Assembly: GCA_963969495.1 (NCBI GenBank)
Contig: OZ018326.1
Location: forward strand, 177,357,056-177,421,055
Direction of reading: 5' to 3'
DNA length: 64,000 bases
From: Ceratothoa steindachneri
Taxonomy: Eukaryota; Arthropoda; Malacostraca; Isopoda; Cymothoidae
Shown here: piece after piece, positions 19,199 to 30,483 of the stretch
Layout of the letters: the number at the start of each line of letters is the position of its first letter
How positions within the stretch are numbered: the stretch's first letter is position 1
Notes under the pieces: generated by a model
Databases searched by the model: none
What the model was told of the DNA's origin: nothing
Seen by the model: only the letters and a program-made list of their open reading frames with translations
Made by a program: the position numbers and the translations under genes

Positions 19199-19960
19199 CT
19201 ATTGCTTAAAGCCATTTAGTTTTAGTTTCTTATCAGTGCTCTTATTGCGAGCTGCATCTGAATCAATTTTACGTTTAGAATGCACTTCACTGTTTCTTTC
19301 TTTGCTGTAGTTAAATGTGAAGACATTGAACTGACTGACCGCCATTTTATGGTACAATATTTTTAAGAGGCTATGATCAATAGCACAGCTCAATGTAGCC
19401 AGCTGGTCATCTTCTTACTCAAGGGCAACAACGACCTTCTGCAAGGCCTCCTTAGGGTTGTTACACCGAAACATGGAGTACAGTGTTCTTTCCTCTTTCA
19501 TGACCCACCTGTATATGTGGCATGCATTACTGGTGAGACAGACAGTCATGTGAGAGTGGCATACTAGCCTACCCCTCGACAGCAAGTCTGTGAATGATTT
19601 GAGTTTGCCCTGTTGGTATACCTCCATGTCCTTGGCCACTTGCTCAGGGACACGGGTAAGTTTGTCTGATACCTTACTGTGGATTAGGATGTCTTAACAA
19701 AACGAGCACCTATGAGTACGTAGGATCTTGTGCACCAGGTAACCAGCCAGGTGGACAATTGCCTGTTCCATCCCTTCACCAAGGTCGTCATGCTCCACAT
19801 GAATAACTGCATCCACCAGCTCCTGGGTCTCTGGCATCGTCAATTTCTCGTTGCTGCCTCGCTTCCTCCATCTCGAAGGCCACTGTTATCAAGCTTTAAC
19901 CAGACAGCCAAACCAGGCTTCGTGCTTTTACCACTGCCCCCTCTCCCTCTATGAACTGAC
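19199..19960 (-). pseudogene. C-terminal relic of a P-element/THAP9-like transposase
   Basis: One minus frame reads from about 19870 to 19415 with a single TAA (near 19690). Blocks are MPETQELVDAVIHVEHDDLG, then LAGYLVHKILRTHRCSFC with a CxxC, then YQQGKLKSFTDLLSRGRLVC and ACHIYRWVMKEERTLYSMF. A second open piece (19393-19199) follows after a stop. The AGYxVHKL...CxxC block followed by an SRGRLV-type strand resembles the end of P-element and THAP9-like transposases. I recognise it by pattern only, and a hAT-like C-terminus is the alternative. The N-terminus and catalytic part are not in the flanking sequence. Confidence 0.45.
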
Positions 19961-19964
19961 AGAC

Positions 19965-20010
19965 AATAATAATAATAAAATTAATATTAATATGATTATT
20001 ATTATTATTA
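19965..20010. repeat. (AAT)n and (ATT)n in inverted arrangement
   Basis: A run of AAT repeats is followed about 20 bp later by ATT repeats, so the pair can fold back. TAC and CTA triplet runs follow near 20091-20135. Confidence 0.8.
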
Positions 20011-20789
20011 AAGCGTTTTAAAATATATAAAATATTCACTACTTATCAATTCTTACTACAATAGCGTAAAATGGTTATATTATCGATATTAATACTACTA
20101 TGACTATGTACTAGCTACTACTACTACTATTAGACACAATAGTAGTTCATCGAACCTACTCACACACACACATTGTTGTGATCAGGAGTCAAAAAGTGAA
20201 GTCCCGTCGTAAAATTTTCCAAACAATTTGGTCAGAAAAATACAAGGGACAAGGCACAGACCTCTTAAAACTTCTCTAACATTACAGCAAAAAGGATGCA
20301 GTTTTGGGTACAAATATATAAAAAAAACAATGTAAACTTACCATAGCTTACGGAGACAGGCGCGCGTGACTTGTGGCTGCACTCACTGATGAACTCAAAC
20401 TGGCGTTCCCTGCGGCCGGCGGCGCATTTAAATTCAGTGGGGCCGTTATGCATAGGCGACATTGAAAACATAGTGCACTGGCCAGTCCGGTGTTAAAAAG
20501 GTCTATAAACCAGAATAATGTTTCTCTAAAAATGTATTGTACCTTAGCCTTATCTACAGTAATTGATCTACAGTAAAGTAAATGATTATCTAACGTGTAG
20601 GAATCATTTTTATATAATCATAACTGTAGAGGAATGGTCACTCCTCCTCCCCTTCGTTCACTCTTGGTGCAGTCACAAGGCGGTTACCGCAAAGACATCC
20701 GTTGAAGGCATCGGCGGGTTCAGTGCTTTACCGCAGTGTGGCACAACTCGGTGCGATGAAAGACCCTAAAGGTAAAAATGTAAGATCTC

Positions 20790-21870
20790 CCCCAGGAGAG
20801 TGAGATCCAGTTTCACGTCGAATAAGAAATTGGAGACGTGTTTCTCCCAAGCTCCGAGGCTAACGAGGAGCTGATGTAAGAGTCGGTGGGAAAAACCGTT
20901 TGGAAAAAAAACTCTCCTGGGGCCGTCCTCAAACCCCTCCCCCCCCTTACCACTCCCCCAGTGGGGTGACGAGGTATAAATGAGGAACTCTGAGGAAAAT
21001 CGCGGTAGTATACGTCAGGCCAGGTGACGAAGTCCTCGGATCCAAAACCGAGCTACCTAGACTGGATAGGTAGTATACGTCAGTCTCTAGGTGACGAAGT
21101 CTTCGGATCAAACCGAACTACCGAGACTGGAGAGGTAGTGTACTTGGCTCGCCAGACCAAGAAGTACCCTGCAAGAGAGGCAGGGCTACCTACCTTAGGG
21201 GGCTAAGAAGAAGCTCATCCTCGAGCTAAGTCCCTGGTTATCAAACCAAACGATAAGTTAACTTTGGTAAGTTCAACTTACCCTCGCCAGAGAGACTCCT
21301 CATATCCTGGTGCACCTTAAACACCAGGGGTATTCCTCGTCCTTGAGGAATTAAGAAAAGAAGAAGGAAAAGGCTCCCCCCTCGAGCCCGTTATTTGGTG
21401 GCCACACCGAACTCTTAGTTAACTTGGTGAGGAACCAAGTTCAACTTGTTCTCGTCAGAGAAATCCCCCTCCGTTATACTCGCCCTTGAGGAAGACTGGA
21501 ATTAAGAAAAAGCTTAACCTCGAGCTAGTTCCGGGTTACCAAACCGAACGTTAAGTAATTTATTCTCGCCAGAGAAACCCCCCTCCATTATCCTCGCCCT
21601 TGAAGAAGACCCTCCCCGAGTTCAGTCCTCGTCCATAAGGAAATGAGTAACAAAGGAGAAAAGCTCCTCCTCAAGCTCGTTACTCGGTGATCACACCGCA
21701 CTCCAAGTTAACTTGATTTAAGAACCAAGTTCGACTCACTCTCGCCAGAGAGACCACGACTGCCTAGGTGTTGCATTAGGCACCGTATTGGTCCTCATCC
21801 TTGAAGACTCCCCCCTCCCCCCAGGAAGAACGTGTGGACCCCCCAGCTGCTACCCTCGCCAAAACGACCG
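20790..21870 (-). repeat. Composite tandem repeat, copy 1 (inverted relative to 48.2 kb)
   Basis: About 1.1 kb whose reverse complement aligns along 48224-49055. It contains about four units of a ~170-bp repeat, with TTCAACTT/CTCGCCAGAG boxes near 21271, 21440, 21562 and 21739; one unit is deleted to about 113 bp. A second block of three 65-bp units follows (GTAGTATACG at 21005 and 21070, GTAGTGTAC at 21135). A conserved single-copy flank (20810-20990) includes CGGTTTTTCCCACC, read on the minus strand. No protein motif was found. Possible explanations are a structured satellite, or the LTR or UTR of an unrecognised element. Confidence 0.7.
21005..21165 (-). repeat. 65-bp tandem repeat within the composite repeat
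   Basis: Three consecutive units starting at 21005, 21070 and 21135, the last partial. Each carries GTAGTATACGTCAG and GTGACGAAGTC-type boxes. Only about one unit is present in the copy at 48780-48850, so the number differs between loci. Confidence 0.75.
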
Positions 21871-22763
21871 TGGAATTTCGCCCATCTACCTCCGGACACA
21901 CGGCACGCGTCCTGAGTTAATAACATTTCTGAGGCCCTTTAAACTCCACATGAGTCTGTAAGCCTAATTCTAATATTATTGTTGTGTCTAGAGAAAACGT
22001 TAACCAATTTTAGAGGGTAAACTGATTTAATTAATTTTTGTTTAGGATAATATTTAGAGTATTGCTGTAGTTAATGTCTAAATGTTATGTATTCATTTGA
22101 TAAAGGTAAAATATAAGTTTATTTTTGGATTAATTTTCGTTTCTCTTATATATATCCTTACGAGTTTCGTAACGGCTCTGTTCGTTACGATATTCTTATA
22201 ATATCAATATATTAGACACTCTTAGCACTCTTAGAGATAGAACAAAAAGGGGGGGAATTCTACGACAATAACTATCCAGAATTTACGACACTCGCAATGT
22301 ACAGAGTTATCGTAATTTTGCCTTGAAATCTGCCACAAATGCGAAATAATTGCGTGGTTTACCAGATGTTTGTGTTGTAAAGCTTAATACTTTTGATCAG
22401 TATGGAGGAAGCGGTGTCTTCCAATTAAATTATTTAATTATTCGATTTTTATCAAAGATTTAGAACAATTAATTTGCCGTATTGGTGTACGATCCAGTGA
22501 TTCGCCTCACTTTTATTCGATGACGTGCTTAACTCTGCATTAATACCGTTGGGTCTTTAAGCATCCCAACTTCTATATTTTTAAATGAAGCATGTAAGTA
22601 AAAATTCCATGAGGTTTTACTCATTTATTTGGTAAATGCAAGCAGGATTATACATATGATTATATTTTAGTATGGTCACCTAGTACATCATTACATCATG
22701 ACAATGATAGAAAAGAAAATTGATCAAAACTCATCACAGCAGATCTGTTTACCCCCCCCCCCC

Positions 22764-22806
<43 letters not shown>

Positions 22807-24225
22807 TTGCCTTTGACAAACATCTTTGTCAAAAGCACTCAAGGCAACGGACAAGCAACTTGCTGTATTTGTTTTGCGTCTGTTTACTACACTCGTATAG
22901 GTATAGGACGTAGGATTTTATGTCCGAGATGTTCAGAAGAGTAAAGAAAACAGTCATGGGCCAACCCCGGCTATTTCTTGACGTGCCATACATAACCGCG
23001 ATCTGGTCGACCATATAAACGCCTCCTTTAGTTCATGTTTCTTCGTATCACCAGAATTACGGTAAATTTTGTCATCATAATATATGTTGCTGGCAAGAAC
23101 AATATTTTATTCTTATTACTCTGTTGAGTGTATGAAATCAGTGTAATTTTGTCTGTGAAACCAAAAATACTGTAATAATGGAATATTTCTTTTGTCTCTA
23201 AAAAGTCCTTAGGAATTTCACGCCTGTTTTTTTAAAGTGTGTCCACCGCACTAAAATATAGACATCAAACAGCATTAATTGAAATAGCGAGAAAGTAGTA
23301 TAACAATTATCAAACGTAACATTTCTACCTAATCCTGAGATCTCTGAATGGTTTGGCCGAATTTTATACCTTGAATGGGACATCAGGCTGATATACACCA
23401 GAACACTTTAATATGGACTAAAAATTTCGCCGTGGTAAGGAATAAATTTCCCAACTTTAGAGGCATGAATAGTTTCGACACTGCCCGGGTAGTTAATCTA
23501 TTTTAGGCTTAGAGGGAGATGTAGTTCTACAATTAAGGAAGTTAGAGCCAATAGTGGTAACAGAAGCGGATGTGGCATTCGCTCAGCACTGTAAACCCAT
23601 TTCCGTCAAAGTTCCAGTTTCTCAGATGAAATTTGGTCACGGATGAAATTCGCTCTGTCCACATTCAGGGAAAATTTATCCTAAATCGTTCTAGAGCGTG
23701 TACAGGAGTCAAATAAAGGTAGAAAGGAACATGAATTTGATTCCTTATGTATTTCATTCTATGTCGAACATTGGTTTCTTAAAATCAACGGTATCCTTAG
23801 AGCCATTTAAGATAACTAGTCCCTGATTATTGTATTATTTTTGCCATGACGAAAGCGAGTCTGCGGATTTAATGTTCCTGGTGAAAGATCAGTTCGCCAA
23901 TGAAAATACAAGGATAGAATTAGGATTATGTTACTAAGAGCAAAACTGCCCATTCACTAGTAAGTTTTATTCATACTTTTAAGTCCTAATGTTCTTCGAT
24001 CGAACTCGTCACAGGGGTATTTACACTCTTAGCACCGGCCAAATTATTAAGATCTAGGTGCTCTCGTATAGACATATGGAACAATTGTACATATTATGAA
24101 GAGAGACCAGATTTATATCCATCTAAATAATAGAGGAAGCAGGAAGAATCAAATGAAAATGGGAAAGTAAGAAAAAAAATGTTTATTGCTGAAATTAGGC
24201 TAATGCAGCGGTTACATATACGAAC
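21871..24225. other. No gene seen; C13 followed by (AT)n at 22752-22802
   Basis: AT-rich unique sequence. A 13-nt C run (22752-22764) is directly followed by an (AT)n run of about 17 units. No recognisable open frame. Confidence 0.5.
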
Positions 24226-24229
24226 ACAT

Positions 24230-25190
24230 CTACAATATATATTCTTTCTTAACAGGATCAGGAGGGAATTGTTCTTGGTTGCCTTGAGGCAGGTTGCTCA
24301 AACTCAAGTGGATAGAGAGAATCATCCAGATTAAGTGAAAGCTGGCACATACCAGGTGTGACCACAAATGCTCAATAGGGTCGAGGTATGGAGATTGAGG
24401 GGGCCATTCCATCAACATCACCCTTTTCTTTTCAAACCAACCATTTGAGACTCTAAATGTGTGGCATGGAGCATTGTATTGTTGAAAGATTACTCCATCT
24501 GTTATGTCATCATTGAAAATTTTACCTAAGGAAGGTTGATAAACCTGATCTAACATGCTGGTATAAGTGTTGGAATTTATTCTGCCCTAACAAGTGAACA
24601 ACATTTCTAGACTTGAGGACGATATACAGCCCAAACCATTATACTGCTACTTCCAAATTTGACTGTTGCGACAACACATCTCGGATCATAAGCTTCTTTA
24701 ACTCTTCGACGAACATAAACAGCTCCAAGGGTTCCAAAGATCTGAGGGGAAATACGAATTTGACTGATCATTTTTGGTATCAAATACAAATTTTGATATC
24801 CAATGAAAATGTGTACATGTGTAATAAATTGGTGAAAATTAATGTGGAGAACCTACCTACAGGTGCTTTCATGAGACAAAACAACTTTAGCCTAATCATC
24901 ATCAGACCAATCTTCATGCTCTTTTTCCCAAGACTATCGCTTTTTCTTGTTTAACTGAGACAGCCACGCTTTCTTCCTAGCCTTATATCCTTTGAGCTCA
25001 TCTTCTAATAACCTTCTTCTTACTGTGCATATTGATATCTCTTTGTTTGATGCTGTCGGAAACTCAGCAGCTACATCAAAAGAGGTTTTTTTTTCATCGG
25101 CCCCAGATGTCTTTTTCAGCAACCTCTTAACCCTCGAAATTGCACACCTTTTGCAACTTAACCATCACAGTTTTTGAAAGAATTGGTCTC
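24230..25190 (-). pseudogene. Tc1-like transposase relic
   Basis: Minus-strand pieces in several frames. N-terminal part at 25122-24934 (AAEFPTASNKEISICTVRRR, LEDELKGYKARKKAW) has the second helix-turn-helix look. The middle at 24789-24607 has VKFGSSSIMVWA. The catalytic end at 24556-24230 has FQQYNAPCHT, where the usual Asp of QQDNAPCH is Tyr, and WPPQSPYLDPIEHLWSHL, where the Glu remains. The transposase family cuts and pastes Tc1 elements through a DD34E core. Broken frames and the lost Asp make this copy dead. I could not define its terminal repeats. Confidence 0.75.
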
Positions 25191-25571
25191 ATTGTAACTT
25201 TTAACGATTGTTTGGACACCGTTTCTCCAGCGTTTCAATTTTCTCACAATGCAATGATTTGAGCTCTTGGAATTTTAGGAATCTGTTGCTTCGGAGACAT
25301 CTAAACAAATTACAACTTGTAAGTTAACAATGAGATAATCATTGAAAAAATAGAAATAAATGTTAGTATCAGTGATTGAATGAGAAAAGGTTGCCACAAC
25401 CATTTATGCACAGTAGGCCAAAGCGCATTAAAGTGGTTATAAAAGCAAAAGGAAAACATATAAAATACTAATTATAGATGGGCTATACTCGACTGTTTAT
25501 TATGTTGTTTTCATTTATTATGTGAATGAGTTTCACAGGCATATTCTGTATTTTTTCATACCAGACCAGGA

Positions 25572-25572
25572 A

Positions 25573-25668
<96 letters not shown>
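25572..25668. repeat. (AT)n microsatellite, about 48 units
   Basis: Alternating AT/TA with one C interruption at 25591. It lies in spacer between the Tc1 relic and the gypsy relic. Confidence 0.97.
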
Positions 25669-25669
<1 letters not shown>

Positions 25670-26072
25670 CTGAAAAAGTTTCGAATAGCGTGCGCTATAA
25701 ACAGCTGTAGCTGGATATGATCCTTCTCCCAAACGAAAAAGGTGACTAAGAGGTCAGGGAAAGAATGGAATTTTTTACGACAGGCTGCCTTGTGAGAAAG
25801 TCTGTGAGTGTTGCTGAGGATTGTCGTTTAAGAGAAATTTGATTCGTTTTCTGAGCGCAATAGGTAATTGAATTTTCAGAGCTTATGGAGAAGTACGCTT
25901 CAGAATGGAATTTTTGGTCTTCTTGAGATTCATTAGGAGCCCTGGCATTTCAGTTTTTGGACCGCTACACTTTTTACATCGTTCGTACTTACATTTATCA
26001 GAAATAAGTGTCGTCTGGGCATTTTAAAGGGAAAGGGAAAATTAAATTTGTTAAATAATTTATGGGAGTTTT

Positions 26073-26336
26073 TCATGTTTCTAATGAACACATGATGCAA
26101 GTTTGGAGATTGGCAGAAATGTGCACCTTCTTATCGGTAGGTAGTTTGTCCATTAGTACAGGTAGCAATTTTCTCATCTGAATTTCTATAGATTCCTCGA
26201 ATTTATTGACGGGAATGGAAGTACTTAATGGATTTGAATTTGTAATGGGAGGACAATTAAAACAACCGTATATTGCATGTGAGATTGATGTACTAGTTTC
26301 CTCCTTAGTTGAGAGTGGTGAGCAAAGAGCACTCAT
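26073..26336 (-). other. Open frame after the integrase relic, unrecognised
   Basis: An 87-codon minus frame (MSALCSPLSTKEETST..) lying just downstream of the gypsy integrase catalytic core. Position suggests that it may be part of the pol C-terminus or the element's 3' region. I do not recognise the sequence and see no domain. Confidence 0.3.
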
Positions 26337-26369
26337 GATAATTTTATTGTACTATTGACCAGTTGAGTA

Positions 26370-28115
26370 ACCGGCAAGCTCGGCCGTAGCATGAAACGAC
26401 TTTACAACACTATTCCCTCTCGGATTACAAGAAGTGAAAACATATTGAATGTCAAGAGTCGTAGTAAAGTCAAAGAATCGACGAGAACGAAAACTAAACT
26501 CATTGTCGGATATTAGCGTTTTGGTCAGTGCGTACCGCGCAACGCATCCTTATGTGATCGATTGAATAGATTCAGCATTAGATACATTTTGCATAGGTAG
26601 AAGCTCGACCCATTTGTTATATCTATACTTGATAGATAATAGGTAGTTAAACTCGTGGTTTAAGTATAGGGTCCTGTGCAATCCACGTGCAGTAGGCTTA
26701 GCCTCAAGTAGGGCGGCAAAAATTGCCTGAAGAGAGGGTTGGTTAATTTGTTTTTGCATATATGCTGATAGAAAACGTAAGTGTAAATAATAATTTTGAC
26801 ATCATTGCACATTTGCTGCCCTACAAAGAGCTTGTAAAGTAGAGAGAGCGTACCTTTTTCACCAGAGTGGGCCAAGCAATGAAAGTAGTTAAATATTCAT
26901 TGTTTAAATGTTTAGCTGACAACGGCCCTTAGCCTGCTCAGCGAGGGGTCGAAAAGACTTTTAAGGCTAGTGTTCGGAAAGCAGACGGAGGATAATTGAA
27001 GATTTCTGTTTTCCCTACTCAAAAACGGTATAATAATTTGGTAGCTAAGTTGGTCTGCAGTTAGCAGGGAAGTGTCAACAGTTTGAAATGACGTGTCAAA
27101 TATTAAGGTAGTTGCCACGGGAGAGAAGATGTCTGTGTTCGGTGTATTCCCAGACGGAGCGTAATCAGGGGTGAGATACTTGGCTTATGACTACTGGAGG
27201 TCGTTCACAAATTGTGTAATGAATTCCAAATGTCGAGCCAACAGAGTATGTTGAGAATACTTTAGAGAGAGGAATACCAAGTCGATGGCCTTTAGTCAAT
27301 AATTACATAGATATTTGTATCGTGGATTTTCTTTTTACTGAGGGGAAGTCCGCAGAATGCTATCTTTCAAACAGGGATTTTTATGTGACCTCGGGACAAC
27401 TGCTTCAAAAAAAGCTAACGGGGCCCACGTTGCTTTTCTGATGTTCTAACATACTCTCGCTATATGTCCAACTTTTATTAGCCAATATACGAAAGGGCGT
27501 GTTAAGAATGGAATCAGGTACACAAAAATTGCGTATGGCTACAACTCTGTCAGGCAGAGGTGAGAAGTCTTCGTTGGTTAGAAGGTATTTGATTAATTCG
27601 AGCCGGTCTAGTTCTAATTAGCATTTACATGGTGGAAAATTTAAACAAAAGGCCAGTAAGTGGTCGAATACATGGTTTAGATGTACAACTGCCTTTCGTG
27701 GACCCAAGAGTAGACCAGGACCTCGTTAAGAAAACGTACAAACATTTGTGAATTAACATGTTCATAGAAAACGTACCAACCAAAAGGTTTGGTTACACAG
27801 GTTATTTTCATATATAACACTTCCACCGGAATTTGATGGGATACTTTTAAAAGATGGAGTATGGAAAATATGTACGCACCTCCGATTCAAGCCGTAAAAT
27901 CTCAGACGAACGGAATTGGATAAGTATAAGCCTTAGTGACTCTGTTTACTATGCTGAATTCACACACTTACCTATATGATTCATCCTTCTTAGAAAATAA
28001 ATGGAATAGAGATGCCTGGGAAGATATGATTTTCGAATTATGCCTACCTTCTTTATTCTGCAGAACTCTTTCGTGCCTCTGACTTTGGCCTGAGGCAAGC
28101 GTTGGTGGGCGTGCG
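26370..28115 (-). pseudogene. gypsy-type LTR retrotransposon pol relic (RT, RNase H, integrase)
   Basis: Minus strand, in order. The RT start is near 28080-27990 (KKVGIIRKS, then VNRVTKAYTYPIP), then GGAYIFSILHLLK..HQIPV and FLNEVLVYSW. The RNase H end is near 27300-27200. The integrase zinc-binding region follows (GHLG-like AHSGEKGTLSLLY, with FYQHIC). The integrase core has LLHVDCTGPYT, YLLSIKYRYNKWVELLPM, LISDNEFSF and NPRGNSVVKSFH. The last Glu of the catalytic triad appears as Lys and the first Asp region is altered, and there are many stops, so this is an old inactive copy. No LTRs could be identified on either side. Confidence 0.7.
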
Positions 28116-29985
28116 TAGACAAGAAGGGGCTTTTGTGGGTATATGCATAGTGTAAAATGGGGTGCGTCCTAATCTGTTTACATAACTAGAGTGGTGTTAA
28201 ATCTGGAAAAGATGCGAATAATTTAGTGTATTTAATATGTATATTTTGATCTACGGCTGAGAGGAGGTCTGTAAAATTTGGCCTGTAATGTCCATGAAAA
28301 GGTGCAGTACAAGCTAACCACGTGGAGCGAGAGGAAGAAGTACCGTGAATAACGTTCCATGCAACTTGGTCCGTGAGCAGTGGCGTGCAGTCATTGGAAG
28401 TAAGGGAAGCGATGCTTCTCCTTTTAAAGAAGAAAAGAAAATCAAATTACACCCCATCAATTAATATGACAGCAGAATCAATTTTATTCTCATATTTATG
28501 CTTACCTATACTTGTATATGTCATATGATACCATTCACTTTTAATCCAATTGGCTTTAGACCCTGATGAGCCCGAGCGCAATTGAAGAAATGCATCCCTT
28601 TCGTCGAGATTTATACTATTTATTTTCTCTCTTAATTTCAATAATATTTCTGCTTTTTGGTGCTTCGGAATAAATAGTTTAAAAGATGTTTTGCTTTTCT
28701 TAGCAATAATCAACAGTCATTAGAGCTTTATGATTTTTATCTAGATATTTCAACGCCGTGTTAGAATTAATAAAAAAATAACCTATTGGTATACGGAGAA
28801 GAAATCAAATTTGGATTTAAAGTCATCAGCCTGCATCTGGCAACCCTGCCGCGTTGCCTGAATCATGGAAAAAACAACAAAATATCTAAGACACATTGAC
28901 GTAACTATTATTATGCTCTGAAGATTAAACAATTTTTTGGTTATATTTAAATACTGATTCTAGGAAAGAAAGCAGCTAAATAGCAAAAACTCTAGTATGG
29001 TTAAGATCGTATATCTTAAGCATTTTGTATTTATTTCCGGGTTTCTGACGGGCCTTCCGTAGTCATTAGTCGCCATTCGTATCTTTGAGATCAGTGGCGC
29101 TGAAGCATAACTTAGATAAGTGTGGCGAATTGTTTATTCTTTTTTTAAGTGATAACCCCATTTTAAATAAAATTGATACAAATGAAGTTGAAAGAAAATG
29201 CGATTGCATTATTAAAAAATTATTAAAAAGGAAGTTCAATGCGATGCCTTATAATGAAAGCGAAACTATTATTAAAGCAGGTAGGCGTACGCAATCGCAA
29301 ATACAATGTAGGTCAATATGAAAGAACATCATGGCTAAATTTAATCAGTTTAAAAAAATAACATTTAAATAAAGTGTGTGATGTGCTGTCTCTGCCAAAC
29401 TATTGAGCAGTTAAAATTGCACAAGCACCCTCGAATGAATGTTACATGAATGGACATAAGGTTGAAAAGGATTTTCGCAGCTTTAGCCTCTGGAAGTCTG
29501 CACTATAGCGGTTAGGGACTGCTGAAGCTGAGTTGTGAGCTTCTGTTCCACCAATGTGATGTTCATAATGAACTTCTGCCATCGTTACTGGTCAGCGAGC
29601 TCATATTGCCGAAGAACGATGGCTTGGGAGTCTCTTCGGCACTCTGCTTTTCTCGTAACTTGGATAAAGATTTGACTGATTCTGTGAGGTCTAATGGTAA
29701 ATGTAAAAAGTTCAGCCCGAATTTGTCTTAGTGGACGAGAAATGTTGTGCCTTAAATGCCATCTTGCAGAGACGAACCCATGTTTAGGCCTACTTGGCAA
29801 ATTTTGAGGCACTAGAATCGCCTAAAGAAATTCACTGTTCGTGGTAGAGGACTGAAGTTCTTTTAATTGAATAGCCCTGAAGATAGCTCTTCAGACTTAA
29901 GAGAAAGTAGCTTGTCAATGGGGTCACCAATGTATCGGTTTCTTTTACAAACAGGATCACAGTTTGTATTATTTATTTATATTGT
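28116..29985. other. No recognised gene; one unknown 88-codon frame
   Basis: A minus frame at 28713-28447 (FIPKHQKAEILLKLREKINS, then WIKSEWYHMTYTSIGKHKY) looks protein-like but I do not recognise it. CAGTGGCGTGCAG at 28378-28390 just downstream resembles a hAT-type terminal repeat, but no matching second end was found. The remainder is AT-rich. Confidence 0.4.
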
Positions 29986-29989
29986 CAGA

Positions 29990-30095
29990 TCGGAATTGTT
30001 CTTGGTTGCCTCAAGCCAATTGTCTCGTGTGAATAGGGAGCTTCTAGGAGGTTGAGTGAAAACTGGCATTTGGCGTGGAGCAAGGGTGGCAGCGA
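29990..30095 (-). mobile_element. Short fragment of the same Tc1-like family as 24.2 kb
   Basis: About 100 bp aligns with 24255-24360 (shared GGAATTGTTCTTGGTTGCCT, then GAGTGAAAACTGGCA versus AAGTGAAAGCTGGCA). It covers only the region after the catalytic Glu. Both flanks diverge, so it is a truncated remnant. Confidence 0.6.
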
Positions 30096-30149
30096 TGACG
30101 GTGTGTGTATGACAATAGATAACACTGGTCAACAACCAAAATGCTTCTG

Positions 30150-30335
30150 AGACCAGAATAGCAATTTCTCCCTAATTTTAGGTTGCTAATTACATTGGTT
30201 TACCAAAAAAATGATTTGCTCTGAAGCAAGGATGTGAATATGTTTTTTTTACTAATTTTTTGTCGTGAATTCAAATTTCTGAACAGTTTTGCTCTATCCT
30301 CTCTAGTTTTTTGCTTTCACATACCCCATTTTTAT
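30150..30335 (-). repeat. 3' flank shared within the cysteine-rich family
   Basis: On the minus strand this stretch begins CAAAAAACTAGAG and continues into AAAACTGTTCAGAAATTTGA. The same order of words occurs on the plus strand at 32881-32945. Here it lies about 150 bp beyond the end of the coding relic at 30484, so it probably belongs to the 3' UTR or terminal region of that element. Confidence 0.5.
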
Positions 30336-30483
30336 TAAACTGCATATAAATTCAAAATATAATGTGTTTATTTCATTTGTTACAAAGGTATATTAGAGAA
30401 AAAATAGCATAGATACAGAACATAAATTGAACTAATTTACTTGGATAATAAAATGCACACAAATCATAGTACGGCAGACAGTT

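Noticed and set aside
18675..20275. Shared CACAGACCTCTTAAAAC phrase as element ends
   Set aside because: Only about 17 bp match and no flanking duplication or coding content connects the two sites.
25522..25720. Tyr-Ile repeat proteins
   Set aside because: Translations of the (AT)n microsatellite. The same applies at 5342-5587, 22698-22913 and 57403-57735.
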